Made by a program: the position numbers and the translations under genes. From G963665185 sp049723905 (GTDB lineage Bacteria; Desulfobacterota; Desulfovibrionia; Desulfovibrionales; Desulfovibrionaceae), in the NCBI RefSeq assembly GCF_049723905.1, contig NZ_JBJKFD010000001.1:2356001-2420000 (forward strand): 64,000 bases of DNA, read 5' to 3'. Of the stretch, positions 34,614-43,822 are shown piece after piece. The notes beneath the pieces were generated by a model, which searched no databases, was not told the origin of the DNA, and saw only the letters and a program-made list of their open reading frames with translations. The number at the start of each line of letters is the position of its first letter. Within the stretch, counting starts at the first letter, position 1.

Positions 34614-35839
34614 AAAGGGTTGTAATAACGGGCTTGGGGGCGGTTTCCCCCTTTGGCAAAGGAGCCGACCAATTATTCGAGGCCCTTGCTGCCGGAAAAA
34701 GTGGCATTGAGATTGTCCCCGAGCTGAAACGGATTGGCGGATTGGGACCACGCGTCACCGGCCCTGTTACAGGGGTGGATCCACGCGAAATTCCCCGCAA
34801 GAATCGGCGCTCCATGTCCCGCATGTCCATCTACGCCCTGCTTGCGGCTCAGGAAGCACTCGCCCAGGGCGGTGTGGACGAAATCATACGTACGGGCGGC
34901 AGGCTGGGCATTGCCATGGGGTCCACCGTAGGCAGTGTGGACACCATGGAAGAATTTTTCAATGAATACCTAGTGTCGAAAAGCATCGAGCACATCAAGT
35001 CCATGCTCTTTTTTCGCATCATGGGCCACTCCTGCGCCGCCAATGTTGCCCAAACGCTGGGCATAACCGGCAGGACGCTGGCTCCCTCCGCCGCCTGTTC
35101 CACAGGTTGCCAGGCCGTGGGACTGGGGTACGAGGCCGTGGCCCTCGGCCGCCAAGACATGATGCTTTGCGGGGGCGCAGACGAATTCCACCCTCTGACC
35201 GCCGCCACGTTCGACATCATGCAGGCTGCCTCCACCAAATACAACGACAGGCCCGACTGCACCCCGCGGCCCTTCGACAGGGACCGGGACGGCATTGTCT
35301 GCTCCGAGGGGGCAGGACTTTTGCTGCTGGAATCCCTGGACTCCGCCCTTGAACGCGGCGCCGACATCCTTGCCGAGGTTACCGGCTTTGCCTCCACCTC
35401 CGACGCAACCAGCATTGCCAATCCCGATCCCGCCCCCATGCGCCGCTGCATGGAAACGGCCATGAAGGATGCAGGACTTGAAACGTCCGAAGTGGGGTAC
35501 GTCAACGCCCATGCCACCGGTACCATGCAGGGCGACGAGGCGGAATGCCGGGCAATTGCCGACCTGCTTGGTGAAGTTCCGGTTTCCAGCCTCAAGGGGC
35601 ACCTTGGCCATACCATGGCGGCAAGCGGTGCGCTGGAACTCATCGCCTGCGTACACATGTTGCGGACAGGCCAACTCATCCCTACCCGCAACCTGGAAAA
35701 CCCTGCACCGGAATGTTCCGGCGTGCGCCATCTGCGCACTGTGGAACAAGCCTCCATCCAAAACATACTCAAAAACAACTTCGCCCTTGGCGGAGTGAAC
35801 TGTACCGTAGCGCTAAGGAGATTCTCGCATGACGGATAA
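34604..35839 (+). CDS. Beta-ketoacyl-ACP synthase (second of three, FabF-like)
   Basis: A 411-residue condensing enzyme with Cys in SAACSTGCQAVG, His in NAHATGTMQGD and His in LKGHLGHTMAASGA, the full active site. The N-terminus MRLKRVVITGLGAVSPFG is canonical for FabF. The ATG at 34604 lies within the last codons of the flavoprotein gene, so translation is coupled; a longer upstream open frame overlapping that gene is rejected. An ACP gene follows with an 11-bp overlap, which suggests that this enzyme and that ACP act as a pair. Confidence 0.92.
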   Translation: MRLKRVVITGLGAVSPFGKGADQLFEALAAGKSGIEIVPELKRIGGLGPRVTGPVTGVDPREIPRKNRRSMSRMSIYALLAAQEALAQGGVDEIIRTGGRLGIAMGSTVGSVDTMEEFFNEYLVSKSIEHIKSMLFFRIMGHSCAANVAQTLGITGRTLAPSAACSTGCQAVGLGYEAVALGRQDMMLCGGADEFHPLTAATFDIMQAASTKYNDRPDCTPRPFDRDRDGIVCSEGAGLLLLESLDSALERGADILAEVTGFASTSDATSIANPDPAPMRRCMETAMKDAGLETSEVGYVNAHATGTMQGDEAECRAIADLLGEVPVSSLKGHLGHTMAASGALELIACVHMLRTGQLIPTRNLENPAPECSGVRHLRTVEQASIQNILKNNFALGGVNCTVALRRFSHDG

Positions 35840-36089
35840 TGAAATAATCGAACGCACCAATGCCGCCCTGGCCGAAGAATTCGAGCTGGAGGCCGAGGAC
35901 ATGGTGCCCGAGGCATCTTTCAAGGACGATCTCGAATTGGACAGCCTTGATGCCGTGGACATGGTCATCGTTCTGGAACAGGAATTTGGAATCAAAATCG
36001 GCAAGGACCCGCAGATAGCCCAGATCAAAACTTTGGCCGACCTGTACACCTACATCATTGAAAAGAAAAACGCGTTAGTTACCCAATAA
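35829..36089 (+). CDS. Acyl carrier protein 1
   Basis: An 86-residue acidic ACP. The phosphopantetheine Ser is in ELDSLDAVDMVIVLEQEFGI. AAGGAG sits inside the end of the preceding ketosynthase gene. It carries growing chains or a starter unit. Its pairing with a ketosynthase, and a second ACP later in the cluster, fit the two-ACP logic of aryl-polyene systems. Confidence 0.95.
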   Translation: MTDNEIIERTNAALAEEFELEAEDMVPEASFKDDLELDSLDAVDMVIVLEQEFGIKIGKDPQIAQIKTLADLYTYIIEKKNALVTQ

Positions 36090-36090
36090 G

Positions 36091-36900
36091 ATGCAATCCG
36101 CCTGGCGTAACTTTTTCAGTCTGCGCGGCATGGTCCGTAACATCGGCTCCTATTCGGGCCTCGCGCTGCTGACCCTGGTTACGATCATCCTGTCTCCCCC
36201 GGGCTATATGCTCATGCGCTGGCTACACGGCTACGAACCGGGACATGCAGTCCGTAAAATCATCTGGATGTACGGACGGGTATGGACCTGGATGGTATCG
36301 CTTTTTGTGCCCTTCCAGGCGCAGACGGGTACCGTGGCGGACTATCCGAAACCCAGTATCATCGTTGCCAACCACCAGTCGTTTTTCGACGCCTTTTGCA
36401 TGGGGGCGCTTCCCATTTGGGATGTCGCCTTCGTCGTCCGGGCCTGGCCGTTCAAAATTCCCTTTTACGGTCCCTACATGCGACGGGCAGAATACCTGAA
36501 CAGCGAGCACTTGAGCTGCGACACTTTTCTAAGTGAAGCCAAAAAAAGGCTCGACAAGGGCACCTCCATCCTCATCTTTCCGGAAGGCACACGCAGCACA
36601 AAAGACAAACTGGGCCGTTTCTATTCCGGGGCGTTCAAGCTTGCGGTTGAAACCGGAACCCCCATCGTGCCCATGTGCATACAAGGCACCGGCGCTGTTC
36701 TCCCCAAGAGCAACGCATGGCTGAGGTACCACTCCATATGGGTGGAAACTCTTGCCCCGGTCTTTCCCGAAGAATTTTCCCAAACCGGTCCCAAGGCCCA
36801 CATTGCAATGCGTAAACAGGTCAAGCAACGTATTGGTCAAAGGCTACAAAAAACCCAGCAAGCTGATGCTCCAAGTGAAATATGTCAGGAAAACGTGTAA
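36091..36900 (+). CDS. PlsC-like 1-acylglycerol-phosphate acyltransferase
   Basis: A 269-residue membrane-associated acyltransferase with an N-terminal hydrophobic segment (about 20-45). It has block I NHQSFFD (the His-x4-Asp catalytic pair), block II region around RAEYLNS and block III FPEGTRS, followed by IVPMCIQGTG. It moves acyl groups from ACP or CoA onto a glycerol-phosphate or similar hydroxyl. It begins 1 bp after the ACP gene, so attachment of the finished chain to a lipid anchor is the likely role. Confidence 0.9.
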   Translation: MQSAWRNFFSLRGMVRNIGSYSGLALLTLVTIILSPPGYMLMRWLHGYEPGHAVRKIIWMYGRVWTWMVSLFVPFQAQTGTVADYPKPSIIVANHQSFFDAFCMGALPIWDVAFVVRAWPFKIPFYGPYMRRAEYLNSEHLSCDTFLSEAKKRLDKGTSILIFPEGTRSTKDKLGRFYSGAFKLAVETGTPIVPMCIQGTGAVLPKSNAWLRYHSIWVETLAPVFPEEFSQTGPKAHIAMRKQVKQRIGQRLQKTQQADAPSEICQENV

Positions 36901-36916
36901 ACATAAGGAGAATATC

Positions 36917-37333
36917 ATGAAATGCAGTGGTAAACGTCTTCGTTCCTCAGTCATCGTTCTTGTGGCCGCTTCCATGTTGTTCATCGTAGGTTGCCGTACT
37001 TCCCCGGTTCACAATGTAATAAACGCCCCGATCGTGGCACCCAGCGAAGCCAGCCCGGACATGGCCAAAATACGCGCCGCCATCATCAAGGCCGGAGTCG
37101 GCCTTGGCTGGCAGATGAACCCGGTTGAAAGCGGGCACATCGTCGCCACGCTCAACATCCGCTCTCACCAGGCAGTCGTCGATATCACTTACAACACGAA
37201 AGACTATGATATTGAATACAAAAACAGCGTAAACCTGAAGTACAACGGCTCCACAATCCACAGCCAGTACAACAACTGGGTCAAAAACCTTGATCGGGCC
37301 ATACAACAGGAGTTGGCGAGCGAGTTGTTATAA
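36917..37333 (+). CDS. Small lipoprotein of the polyene cluster
   Basis: A 138-residue protein with a lipoprotein signal peptide (MLFIVGC, lipobox with Cys at about residue 31). The mature part (KAGVGLGWQMNPVESGHIVATL and VDITYNTKDYDIEYKNS) resembles small periplasmic lipoproteins found beside MMPL/LolA modules. AAGGAG precedes the ATG at 36917. It ends the first transcription unit of the cluster, before a strong terminator. It may help in outer-membrane transfer; the precise role is unknown. Confidence 0.75.
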   Translation: MKCSGKRLRSSVIVLVAASMLFIVGCRTSPVHNVINAPIVAPSEASPDMAKIRAAIIKAGVGLGWQMNPVESGHIVATLNIRSHQAVVDITYNTKDYDIEYKNSVNLKYNGSTIHSQYNNWVKNLDRAIQQELASELL

Positions 37334-37357
37334 GCACACTGCACCAACAGGTACACA

Positions 37358-37386
37358 GGGCGGAAAATACATTTCCGCCCTTTTTA
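37358..37386 (+). terminator. Rho-independent terminator inside the polyene cluster
   Basis: GGGCGGAAA (37358-37366) pairs with TTTCCGCCC (37372-37380), followed by TTTTT. It lies 24 bp after the lipoprotein stop and 118 bp before the next start. The cluster is therefore probably two transcription units, or one with attenuated readthrough. Confidence 0.88.
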
Positions 37387-37503
37387 AGGAAAAAAGACTG
37401 CATGCCCGGCAGACAACAACACCGGCATTCAGCCTGTTTGCCTGCCAGCCAAAGGAAACCGCAGGCTATATTTGTACAGTCGCAAGACCAAACAGGAGAC
37501 GAC

Positions 37504-37968
37504 ATGAGCGCCGCTTCCACAGCACTTCCAACAAATGCAGAACCACTGCTGCCGCACAGCGCGCCCATGGTATACATAGATCGTCTGCTGAAGGTAGAGG
37601 ATGAATACGGGATGTGCGAAACACGCCTCTCCCCCGGCCACATGCTCCTTGATGACGAAGGACGCATGGACCGCGCCGGGTTCGTCGAACTGGCCGCACA
37701 AGGATATGCCGCGGTGCAGGGTTTCGAATTCGCCAGCAAAGGTCTGCCCTTTCCCGTTGGCTATCTTGTCGGCGTACAGGCCTTTGAATGTTTCGGTGAT
37801 GCATACGAAAACGACCTGTTGCACATAGAAACCAAAACGGTAGGCACCTTTGAAGGCTTCGGCGTGGTGCAAGCCACCATCCGCCACGGCAACAGCGTGT
37901 TGGCACAGGGCAAAATCAAACTGTATGTCCCAAATGCGGAGGAGTTAGAAATGGAGGCGGAACGCTAG
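37504..37968 (+). CDS. 3-hydroxyacyl-ACP dehydratase (ApeP-like)
   Basis: A 154-residue hot-dog-fold protein. LLPHSAPMVYIDRLL includes the conserved His-region of the ApeP-type dehydratase family, and FVELAAQGYAAVQGFE supplies the acidic/amide residues of the active site. ApeP-like dehydratases work as heterodimers with a FabZ-like partner, which is encoded at 41616. AGGAG lies 6 nt before the ATG at 37504; a longer frame from 37402 crosses the terminator and is not used. Its stop abuts the LolA-like gene. Confidence 0.85.
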   Translation: MSAASTALPTNAEPLLPHSAPMVYIDRLLKVEDEYGMCETRLSPGHMLLDDEGRMDRAGFVELAAQGYAAVQGFEFASKGLPFPVGYLVGVQAFECFGDAYENDLLHIETKTVGTFEGFGVVQATIRHGNSVLAQGKIKLYVPNAEELEMEAER

Positions 37969-38598
37969 ATGGCACGTCTTGTCACTCTTCTTCTCCTTCT
38001 CGGATGTCTGCTCGGCATTCCTGCCGAAGCATACGCCCAATCGCCGGATGTGGACGCAGTACTCCGCAAGATTCAAGAGCGGGTGGCGACCATCGAGACC
38101 ATTTCCAGCAGCTTTACGCAGACAAAACACCTTTCCATGTTCGACGGCGATCTGGTCTCCACCGGGAAATTTCTGTTCGGCAAGCCAGACAGGCTGCGCT
38201 GGGAATATCTGACCCCCATGGTAAGCGGCTTTGCCCTGGACGGAAAAAAAGGCCTGAGCTGGGAAGGAACCACGGGAACACGCAAGGAATTCAGCCTGCG
38301 CAGCGACCCGGTTATGGGTGTGGTTGCCAAACAGCTGCTGGCCTGGGCCTCCTTCGACCTGGAACAACTGTCGCAGCAGTATTCCATAGAGCTTGCAGGA
38401 GATGCCCCCACGGCTTTGAAACTCACGCCCAAAAGCAACGTCGTACGCAACTTTCTAACCGATCTTGTCATTGAATTTTCCCAATCAGAGGACACGCTTA
38501 AACAGATTGAACTACACGAAAAAGGTGGCGATTTCACCCGCATCATTTTTGAAAACACAGTCGTGAACGGCCCCATTTCCGAAAAACTGTTCAGGTAG
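37969..38598 (+). CDS. LolA-like outer-membrane lipoprotein carrier
   Basis: A 209-residue periplasmic protein with a signal peptide ending AYA (about 1-23). The mature part matches the LolA/LolA-like fold: QERVATIETISSSFTQTKHL, TGKFLFGKPDRLRWEYLTP and a central hydrophobic-cavity region. LolA homologues in polyene clusters are thought to move the lipid across the periplasm. It begins directly after the dehydratase stop and is followed within 4 bp by the MMPL exporter, forming an export module. Confidence 0.9.
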   Translation: MARLVTLLLLLGCLLGIPAEAYAQSPDVDAVLRKIQERVATIETISSSFTQTKHLSMFDGDLVSTGKFLFGKPDRLRWEYLTPMVSGFALDGKKGLSWEGTTGTRKEFSLRSDPVMGVVAKQLLAWASFDLEQLSQQYSIELAGDAPTALKLTPKSNVVRNFLTDLVIEFSQSEDTLKQIELHEKGGDFTRIIFENTVVNGPISEKLFR

Positions 38599-38602
38599 TT
38601 CC

Positions 38603-40963
38603 ATGTTCAACGTCTTCAACCGTCTATACCGCACCTTCGCCCCCAGAAGATTTCTGCTTCTGGCTGTCACCGCAATGCTCGTCTGTGCCTGCGGTCTTCT
38701 TTTCTCGCGGCTGGTGGTACGTGAAGACATCAGGACCATGCTCCCGGACGGGGCCACCAAGGTGGCAGAGGACTTTGCCCTGCTACGACATGCCCCCTTT
38801 ACCCAACGCCTGACCATTACGGTAAGCGACCCCGACGGCGATCCGACAACCGCGGCAACCCGACTCGCCCAGGCGCTGCAAGGGGACGTGTTCCCCCAAG
38901 TGGTCACCGGCCCTCCAAACGACATTTCCCCCGATTTTCTGACAACACTCCTCGAGGTCGCGCCCGGACTCCTGACGCCCAAGGACCTCGACAAAATCAA
39001 GGCTACAATCACCCCCAAAGACATTCGCACGATTTTGGAAAAAGACTTCCACACGCTGATAACACCAAGCGGACTGGCCTTGAAGAACGTTATACGCCAG
39101 GACCCTCTGGAAATCCGCAATCTGCTTTTTCCCAAACTGGCATCTGCCGCAAGACTCGCCAATGTACGTGTGGACAATGGTCACTTTGTAAGCCGCGACG
39201 GAAAACATGCGCTTGTACTGGCGGATACCACCATCCCCATGACCGATTCGGTGGGTGCGGCCAAGGTTATGTCCCGTTTCCGGGAAGCGCTGAAAGCCCT
39301 GCCAAAAGACGCGCAAGCCGTGCCTGTGGGCGGGCACCGCCACACCCTTGCCAATGCGGAGGTTATCAAGGGAGACCTGAGAATCATTCTTCCGGCCTCC
39401 ATGGTGTTGCTTGTTCTGCTTTTTTTCGCGTTTATGCGCACCCGACAAAGTTTATACGTATTTCTCGTGCCAGCCTGCGTGGTCTGCATTGCGGGTGTGG
39501 CCACCTCCCTGGTTTACGGCAGCATTTCCGGCATCGTCCTCGGCTTCGGCGCCGTGCTTCTGGGCATATCTGTGGACTTCGCCCTTCATGTTTTCTACGC
39601 CCTGCGCCAACCACGACCGGCAACTGAACAGAATCCAGGAGAAACTCTGGCCCAGGTCGCCCGTCCGGTCGTCTTCGGCGCACTGACCTCGGCAGCTGCC
39701 TTTGCCGCCCTGCTCATTTCCGACATTCCCGGCATCCGCCAGATGGCTGTCTTTTCCATTTTCGGGCTTGCAGCCTCACTTTTTCTCTCGCTTGTGGTTC
39801 TGCCCCATTTCATCACCCCGGCAAAGGATGCAGCTCCCGCCCGTGCCCACGTACAGGCAGGCACACGCCCGCATCCCTTCTGGCTGTTCGCGTCCTGGGC
39901 CGTGGTCCTTGCCGCGGGGCTGTGGTTCGGCCTGCATACTCAGCTCAACGGCGACCTGCGGGAACTGGGCTATGTTCCTGCCGAAATCCAAAAGGATGAA
40001 GACACCACGCGCTCCATCTGGGGAGGAATGCGGGAAATGGCCATGATTTTCGCCAAGGGCGACACCTTTGATGCGGCATTGCAGACCAACGACAAGGTCT
40101 GGCAAATGGTTCAGGACGTACACGAGGACGACACCGCAGTCAGCCTTGGGCCTATTCTGCCCTCGCGGGAAACACAGGCTCTGCGAAGTGCGGGCTGGAA
40201 CAAATTCTGGAACAGCCACGGTCCTGATGCGCTCCGGCTCATCGAAACCGAAGGAAAGCCTTTCGGCTTTTCAAAGACGGCCTTCGCCCCTTTTAAAGAG
40301 TACATTCATAGACCTGCAGCCCTCATGACGGCCGAGACGCTGGAATCCCTTGGGGCTGGCGGTCTGCTGGACATGCTGACCGTACAGGGGGACAGGGGAT
40401 CGCTGGTCATGACTCTCCTGCCTGACACGGCACAACTCACCCGGATGTTCACGCCGGAAGTGGAACAAAAACTAAATGCCCGGCTGGTCTCGGGAAGCCG
40501 TTTCCGAGAAATGCTGGGAGAGGCCATGCGCCGTGATGTCGTGCGCTTCGGAAGCACCGCCTTTGTGGCCATTGCACTGCTTACGGCACTGCTGTTCCGC
40601 AATATGCGCAAAACACTGCTCGCCCTTCTCCCTGTAGGCATAGGCGTAACCGCAGTATTGGGGGCCATGGAAATTGCGGGGCATAGCCTGAACCTTTTCC
40701 ACATCGTGTCCATCCCGCTGGTCATGGGACTTGGAGCGGACTACGGAATTTTCATGGTCTGCCGCCGCAGGGCCCAATTCAACCACGGCACCGAACGAGC
40801 TGTGCTGGTTTCCGGCCTGACCACGCTGGCCGGTTTCGGATCGCTTACCATGGCACGGCACCCGGCTCTGTTCTCCATAGGGCTGACGGTGCTCACCGGC
40901 ATTAGCGCGGCCATGCTCACCGCACTCCTCCTTGTTCCCAGGCTGGACGGAGGCAGCGAATGA
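38603..40963 (+). CDS. MMPL/RND-type lipid exporter
   Basis: A 786-residue inner-membrane protein with about 12 spans in two repeats, each containing a large periplasmic loop (about 40-230 and 445-620). The second-repeat segment GADYGIFMVCRRRAQF and the first-repeat GISVDFALHVFYALRQ are the D-Y/F proton-relay motifs of MMPL transporters. Together with the LolA-like protein and lipoproteins it probably exports the polyene lipid to the outer membrane, driven by the proton gradient. It overlaps the next gene by 4 bp. Confidence 0.92.
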   Translation: MFNVFNRLYRTFAPRRFLLLAVTAMLVCACGLLFSRLVVREDIRTMLPDGATKVAEDFALLRHAPFTQRLTITVSDPDGDPTTAATRLAQALQGDVFPQVVTGPPNDISPDFLTTLLEVAPGLLTPKDLDKIKATITPKDIRTILEKDFHTLITPSGLALKNVIRQDPLEIRNLLFPKLASAARLANVRVDNGHFVSRDGKHALVLADTTIPMTDSVGAAKVMSRFREALKALPKDAQAVPVGGHRHTLANAEVIKGDLRIILPASMVLLVLLFFAFMRTRQSLYVFLVPACVVCIAGVATSLVYGSISGIVLGFGAVLLGISVDFALHVFYALRQPRPATEQNPGETLAQVARPVVFGALTSAAAFAALLISDIPGIRQMAVFSIFGLAASLFLSLVVLPHFITPAKDAAPARAHVQAGTRPHPFWLFASWAVVLAAGLWFGLHTQLNGDLRELGYVPAEIQKDEDTTRSIWGGMREMAMIFAKGDTFDAALQTNDKVWQMVQDVHEDDTAVSLGPILPSRETQALRSAGWNKFWNSHGPDALRLIETEGKPFGFSKTAFAPFKEYIHRPAALMTAETLESLGAGGLLDMLTVQGDRGSLVMTLLPDTAQLTRMFTPEVEQKLNARLVSGSRFREMLGEAMRRDVVRFGSTAFVAIALLTALLFRNMRKTLLALLPVGIGVTAVLGAMEIAGHSLNLFHIVSIPLVMGLGADYGIFMVCRRRAQFNHGTERAVLVSGLTTLAGFGSLTMARHPALFSIGLTVLTGISAAMLTALLLVPRLDGGSE

Positions 40964-41619
40964 TACGGACAATCGCTCTGCTGTTGCTGCTGCTTTGCAC
41001 CGCCTGTGCCCCAAAGGGCCCGGACATGGCTCCATGGCAGCTGCCCCCCACACCCAAGGGTGAACGCCTGGCAATGGACAGCCGCCTGCCGAACGAAAAG
41101 CTCGTCATGCGACATACAGTACACCTGCAGGTTCCGGGCTGGCATCTGGACAATACCCTCGACGGCATCATGCGCCTCGACACTGAAACGCAGACCGCAC
41201 GTATCGTGGGCATGGGCGGATTCGGGCTGAAACTTTTCGACCTGAGCGTGACCCCAAAGACGCTGAAAGTACATTTCCTGCACCCCAGCTTGGCCCGCAT
41301 CTCCAACGCTGCGGAACGCATCGCCTTCTGCATCCGGCGGATATGGCTCGATTACGGTCCCACACCGCACGACGGCCTGGCAGATGTTGACGGCACAACA
41401 CGACTTTATGGAAAACAGCACGGCGTCCTGATGGAGCATGTTTTTTCGGGCGGACAATTGGACGTTACCCGTGCACTGGGGCCAACAGAATTCTGGGAAA
41501 TACGCTACGCAGGCCGTACAGCGGATACACGCCAGCCCGAACAAATAGAATTTACCGACGGCGAGGGCCGATATTCGCTCCTCGTCAGACTTGTCGATGC
41601 AAGGATATCCCCCAAATGA
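40960..41619 (+). CDS. DUF3261-like lipoprotein
   Basis: A 219-residue lipoprotein with lipobox LCTAC (Cys at about residue 16). The mature sequence is beta-rich (HTVHLQVPGWHLDNTLDGIMRLD, GFGLKLFDLSVTP) and fits the DUF3261 family found in aryl-polyene clusters next to MMPL exporters. The fold resembles LolB-type lipoprotein receptors, so it may accept the lipid at the outer membrane. It overlaps the exporter and the next dehydratase gene by 4 bp each. Confidence 0.82.
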   Translation: MIRTIALLLLLLCTACAPKGPDMAPWQLPPTPKGERLAMDSRLPNEKLVMRHTVHLQVPGWHLDNTLDGIMRLDTETQTARIVGMGGFGLKLFDLSVTPKTLKVHFLHPSLARISNAAERIAFCIRRIWLDYGPTPHDGLADVDGTTRLYGKQHGVLMEHVFSGGQLDVTRALGPTEFWEIRYAGRTADTRQPEQIEFTDGEGRYSLLVRLVDARISPK

Positions 41620-41996
41620 GCAGCCTCCTTCAGGAAATCTCGGCCTGCGCAACAGGTCCGGCAATACCCGCCAGCAACGGTGGATTGGAAATGGAATTCG
41701 TATTTCCATCCACGTTCTCAGCGTTCAACGGCCATTTTCCAAACAGCCCAATTGTTCCGGGCATGGTCCAGATCATGGCCGCCATTCTCACGGTGAGCGC
41801 GGGCCGCTCTCTTCAACTGGTCAAAGTCAGCCGCTCCAAATTCACGCGCATCGTTACTCCGGACGAGCCACTCAAGGTCGTAGCAACGTCCGTTGAAAAG
41901 GCCGGACGCATCCAGGTTTCTGCACAACTGTCCTGCAACGACGAGGCGGCTGCGTCTCTGACCTTATTTCTGGAACCTACGGAAAAGGCACAATGA
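41616..41996 (+). CDS. FabZ-like 3-hydroxyacyl-ACP dehydratase (ApeI-like)
   Basis: A 126-residue hot-dog protein with the signature FNGHFPNSPIVPGMVQ, including the catalytic His and the surrounding P-x-x-P-G pattern of FabA/FabZ enzymes. It makes the trans-2-enoyl intermediate. Since no enoyl reductase gene is present in the cluster, repeated use would leave conjugated double bonds. It probably pairs with the ApeP-like subunit at 37504. It overlaps both neighbours by 4 bp. Confidence 0.9.
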   Translation: MSSLLQEISACATGPAIPASNGGLEMEFVFPSTFSAFNGHFPNSPIVPGMVQIMAAILTVSAGRSLQLVKVSRSKFTRIVTPDEPLKVVATSVEKAGRIQVSAQLSCNDEAAASLTLFLEPTEKAQ

Positions 41997-42451
41997 AAAA
42001 ACCATATTTCAAGCTCGTTCCCAGTGCCCCCGCTCCCCTTGCCATAAGCATCTCCCGGCGCATTCGCTTCGAGGAGGTCGATCCGCTGGGCATTGTCTGG
42101 CACGGGCACTACCCCAGCTATTTCGAAGATGCGCGCGTGGCCCTTGGCGACCACTACGGCATCGGCTATCTCGACTTTCACCGTGAGCACGTGGTTACCC
42201 CCATCAAACAGATGCACGTAGACTACGTTCTGCCGTTGCGCTTTGGCGAAAGCTGCACGGTTACGGGAAAGCTGCACTGGGCCGAAGCCGCACGCATGAA
42301 TTTCGAATTCGAAATCCGCAACGAGGCAGGAAAGCTGACCACCACGGGGGCCACAGTACAGCTTTTTCTCAAAGAGGACGGAAGTCTGCTCATGGCTCTT
42401 CCGGACTTTTACCAGGAATTCTGCGACCGCTGGAAAAAGGGAGAGCTGTAA
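41993..42451 (+). CDS. 4HBT-type acyl-ACP/acyl-CoA thioesterase
   Basis: A 152-residue hot-dog thioesterase. RIRFEEVDPLGIVWHGHYPSYFEDAR is the 4-hydroxybenzoyl-CoA thioesterase motif, with the catalytic Asp in EVDPLG. In aryl-polyene clusters the corresponding enzyme (ApeK) acts on stalled or finished chains. It overlaps the dehydratase gene and is followed after 3 bp by the radical-SAM gene. Confidence 0.9.
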   Translation: MKKPYFKLVPSAPAPLAISISRRIRFEEVDPLGIVWHGHYPSYFEDARVALGDHYGIGYLDFHREHVVTPIKQMHVDYVLPLRFGESCTVTGKLHWAEAARMNFEFEIRNEAGKLTTTGATVQLFLKEDGSLLMALPDFYQEFCDRWKKGEL

Positions 42452-42454
42452 CCC

Positions 42455-43822
42455 ATGCGCGTCCTCCTTATTGCCACAAACACCGAAACAGAACCCTACC
42501 CGGTTTTCCCGCTCGGCATGGCGGTGATTGCCAGCGCACTGTCCTCGGCAGGACATGACGTCCACCAGGTGGACTGCCTTGCCTCCGGAGGAGGGCGCGA
42601 GGAAGTTCGCCGTTTCTGCCGAGACTTCACCCCCGAAGCAGTGGGCATATCCCTGCGCAACGTGGATAACGTCGATTCGCTTACGGCGCATGAGCATTGG
42701 GCACTTGAAGGTGTTCGCGAAATGGTCGCCTTTATCCGCTCCCTGAGTCCTGCACCCGTATTCATGGGTGGCCCGGGTTTTTCACTCATGCCAGGCAAGA
42801 TTCTCGACTACACGGGCGCGGACTACGGGGTTACGGGAGAAGGCGAAGCAGCCTGCTGTGAATTGTTGGACCTGCTCTCCCAGGGGCAGACGCCCCCCAG
42901 GGTGATGAAAGGGAAAAAACGACTGACCGGACAGGACATCCACGGTGCCGCCCCCGATCCTCAAATCCTGGATTACTACCTGCAGGAAAGCGGCATTGCC
43001 AGCATCCAGACCAAGCGAGGCTGCCCCAACGCCTGCTCCTACTGCACCTATCCGGCTTTGGAAGGCACAAAGATACGGGCCAGGGAACCGGGGGCGGTAG
43101 TGGACGACATAGAACGTCTGCTTAAGGACCACGAGGTCAACGAACTTTTTTTTACAGACTCGGTATTCAATGACAATGAAGGGCACTGGCTGCGTCTGGC
43201 CGAAGAAATGGCACACCGCGAGATCAAAATACCCTGGAGCGGATTTTTCCAGCCCACGGAAATGCGCCGCGAAGAATTGAAGCTGTGCAAAAGGACCGGA
43301 CTCAAGGCCGTGGAACTTGGAACCGATGCGGCTTCGGATGCAACGCTCAAAGGCATCTGCAAACGCTACGACTTTGCCACGGTGGAGCGCGTCAATGCCC
43401 TGTGTGTTTCCGAACAAATGCCCTGTGCGCACTTCATCATCATGGGAGGCCCGGGCGAGACAGAGCTGACGGTCCGGGAAGGCCTTAACAACATGGAGAG
43501 GCTCGATCACTCCGTGGTCTTTGTCTTCCTTGGCATCCGCGTCTACCCGGACACGCTTCTCCTCAGGCAGGCCATTCGCGAGGGAATCCTGCCACCGGAG
43601 ACGAACTGCATAGAGCCCACCTACTATTTTTCACCGCATATCGACGCAAAAACAGTGGAAGACCAGCTCACCCAGGCCTTCAAGGGCAGACGAGACCGTC
43701 TGTTCCCGCCCTCCAAGGGACAGGAGCAGATTGCGGTAATGCGTAAGTTCGGTTTTCGAGGCATCCTATGGGATACGCTCATCCGCTTCCCCAAAAATCG
43801 AGTCCGGAAAGGCCGTCCCTGA
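42455..43822 (+). CDS. B12-binding radical-SAM enzyme of lipid biosynthesis
   Basis: A 455-residue enzyme. The N-terminal ~140 residues are a cobalamin-binding Rossmann domain (MRVLLIATN...GMAVIASALSSAGHDVHQVD) without the DxHxxG motif, as usual in class B methylases. The radical-SAM core carries KRGCPNACSYCTYP (C-x3-C-x2-C) and GGPGETELTVREG. Such enzymes methylate unactivated carbon or rearrange carbon skeletons. Its place inside the operon argues that it modifies the polyene chain or its head group. This gene is not part of the usual aryl-polyene core, so the product is probably methylated or otherwise altered. Confidence 0.88.
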   Translation: MRVLLIATNTETEPYPVFPLGMAVIASALSSAGHDVHQVDCLASGGGREEVRRFCRDFTPEAVGISLRNVDNVDSLTAHEHWALEGVREMVAFIRSLSPAPVFMGGPGFSLMPGKILDYTGADYGVTGEGEAACCELLDLLSQGQTPPRVMKGKKRLTGQDIHGAAPDPQILDYYLQESGIASIQTKRGCPNACSYCTYPALEGTKIRAREPGAVVDDIERLLKDHEVNELFFTDSVFNDNEGHWLRLAEEMAHREIKIPWSGFFQPTEMRREELKLCKRTGLKAVELGTDAASDATLKGICKRYDFATVERVNALCVSEQMPCAHFIIMGGPGETELTVREGLNNMERLDHSVVFVFLGIRVYPDTLLLRQAIREGILPPETNCIEPTYYFSPHIDAKTVEDQLTQAFKGRRDRLFPPSKGQEQIAVMRKFGFRGILWDTLIRFPKNRVRKGRP

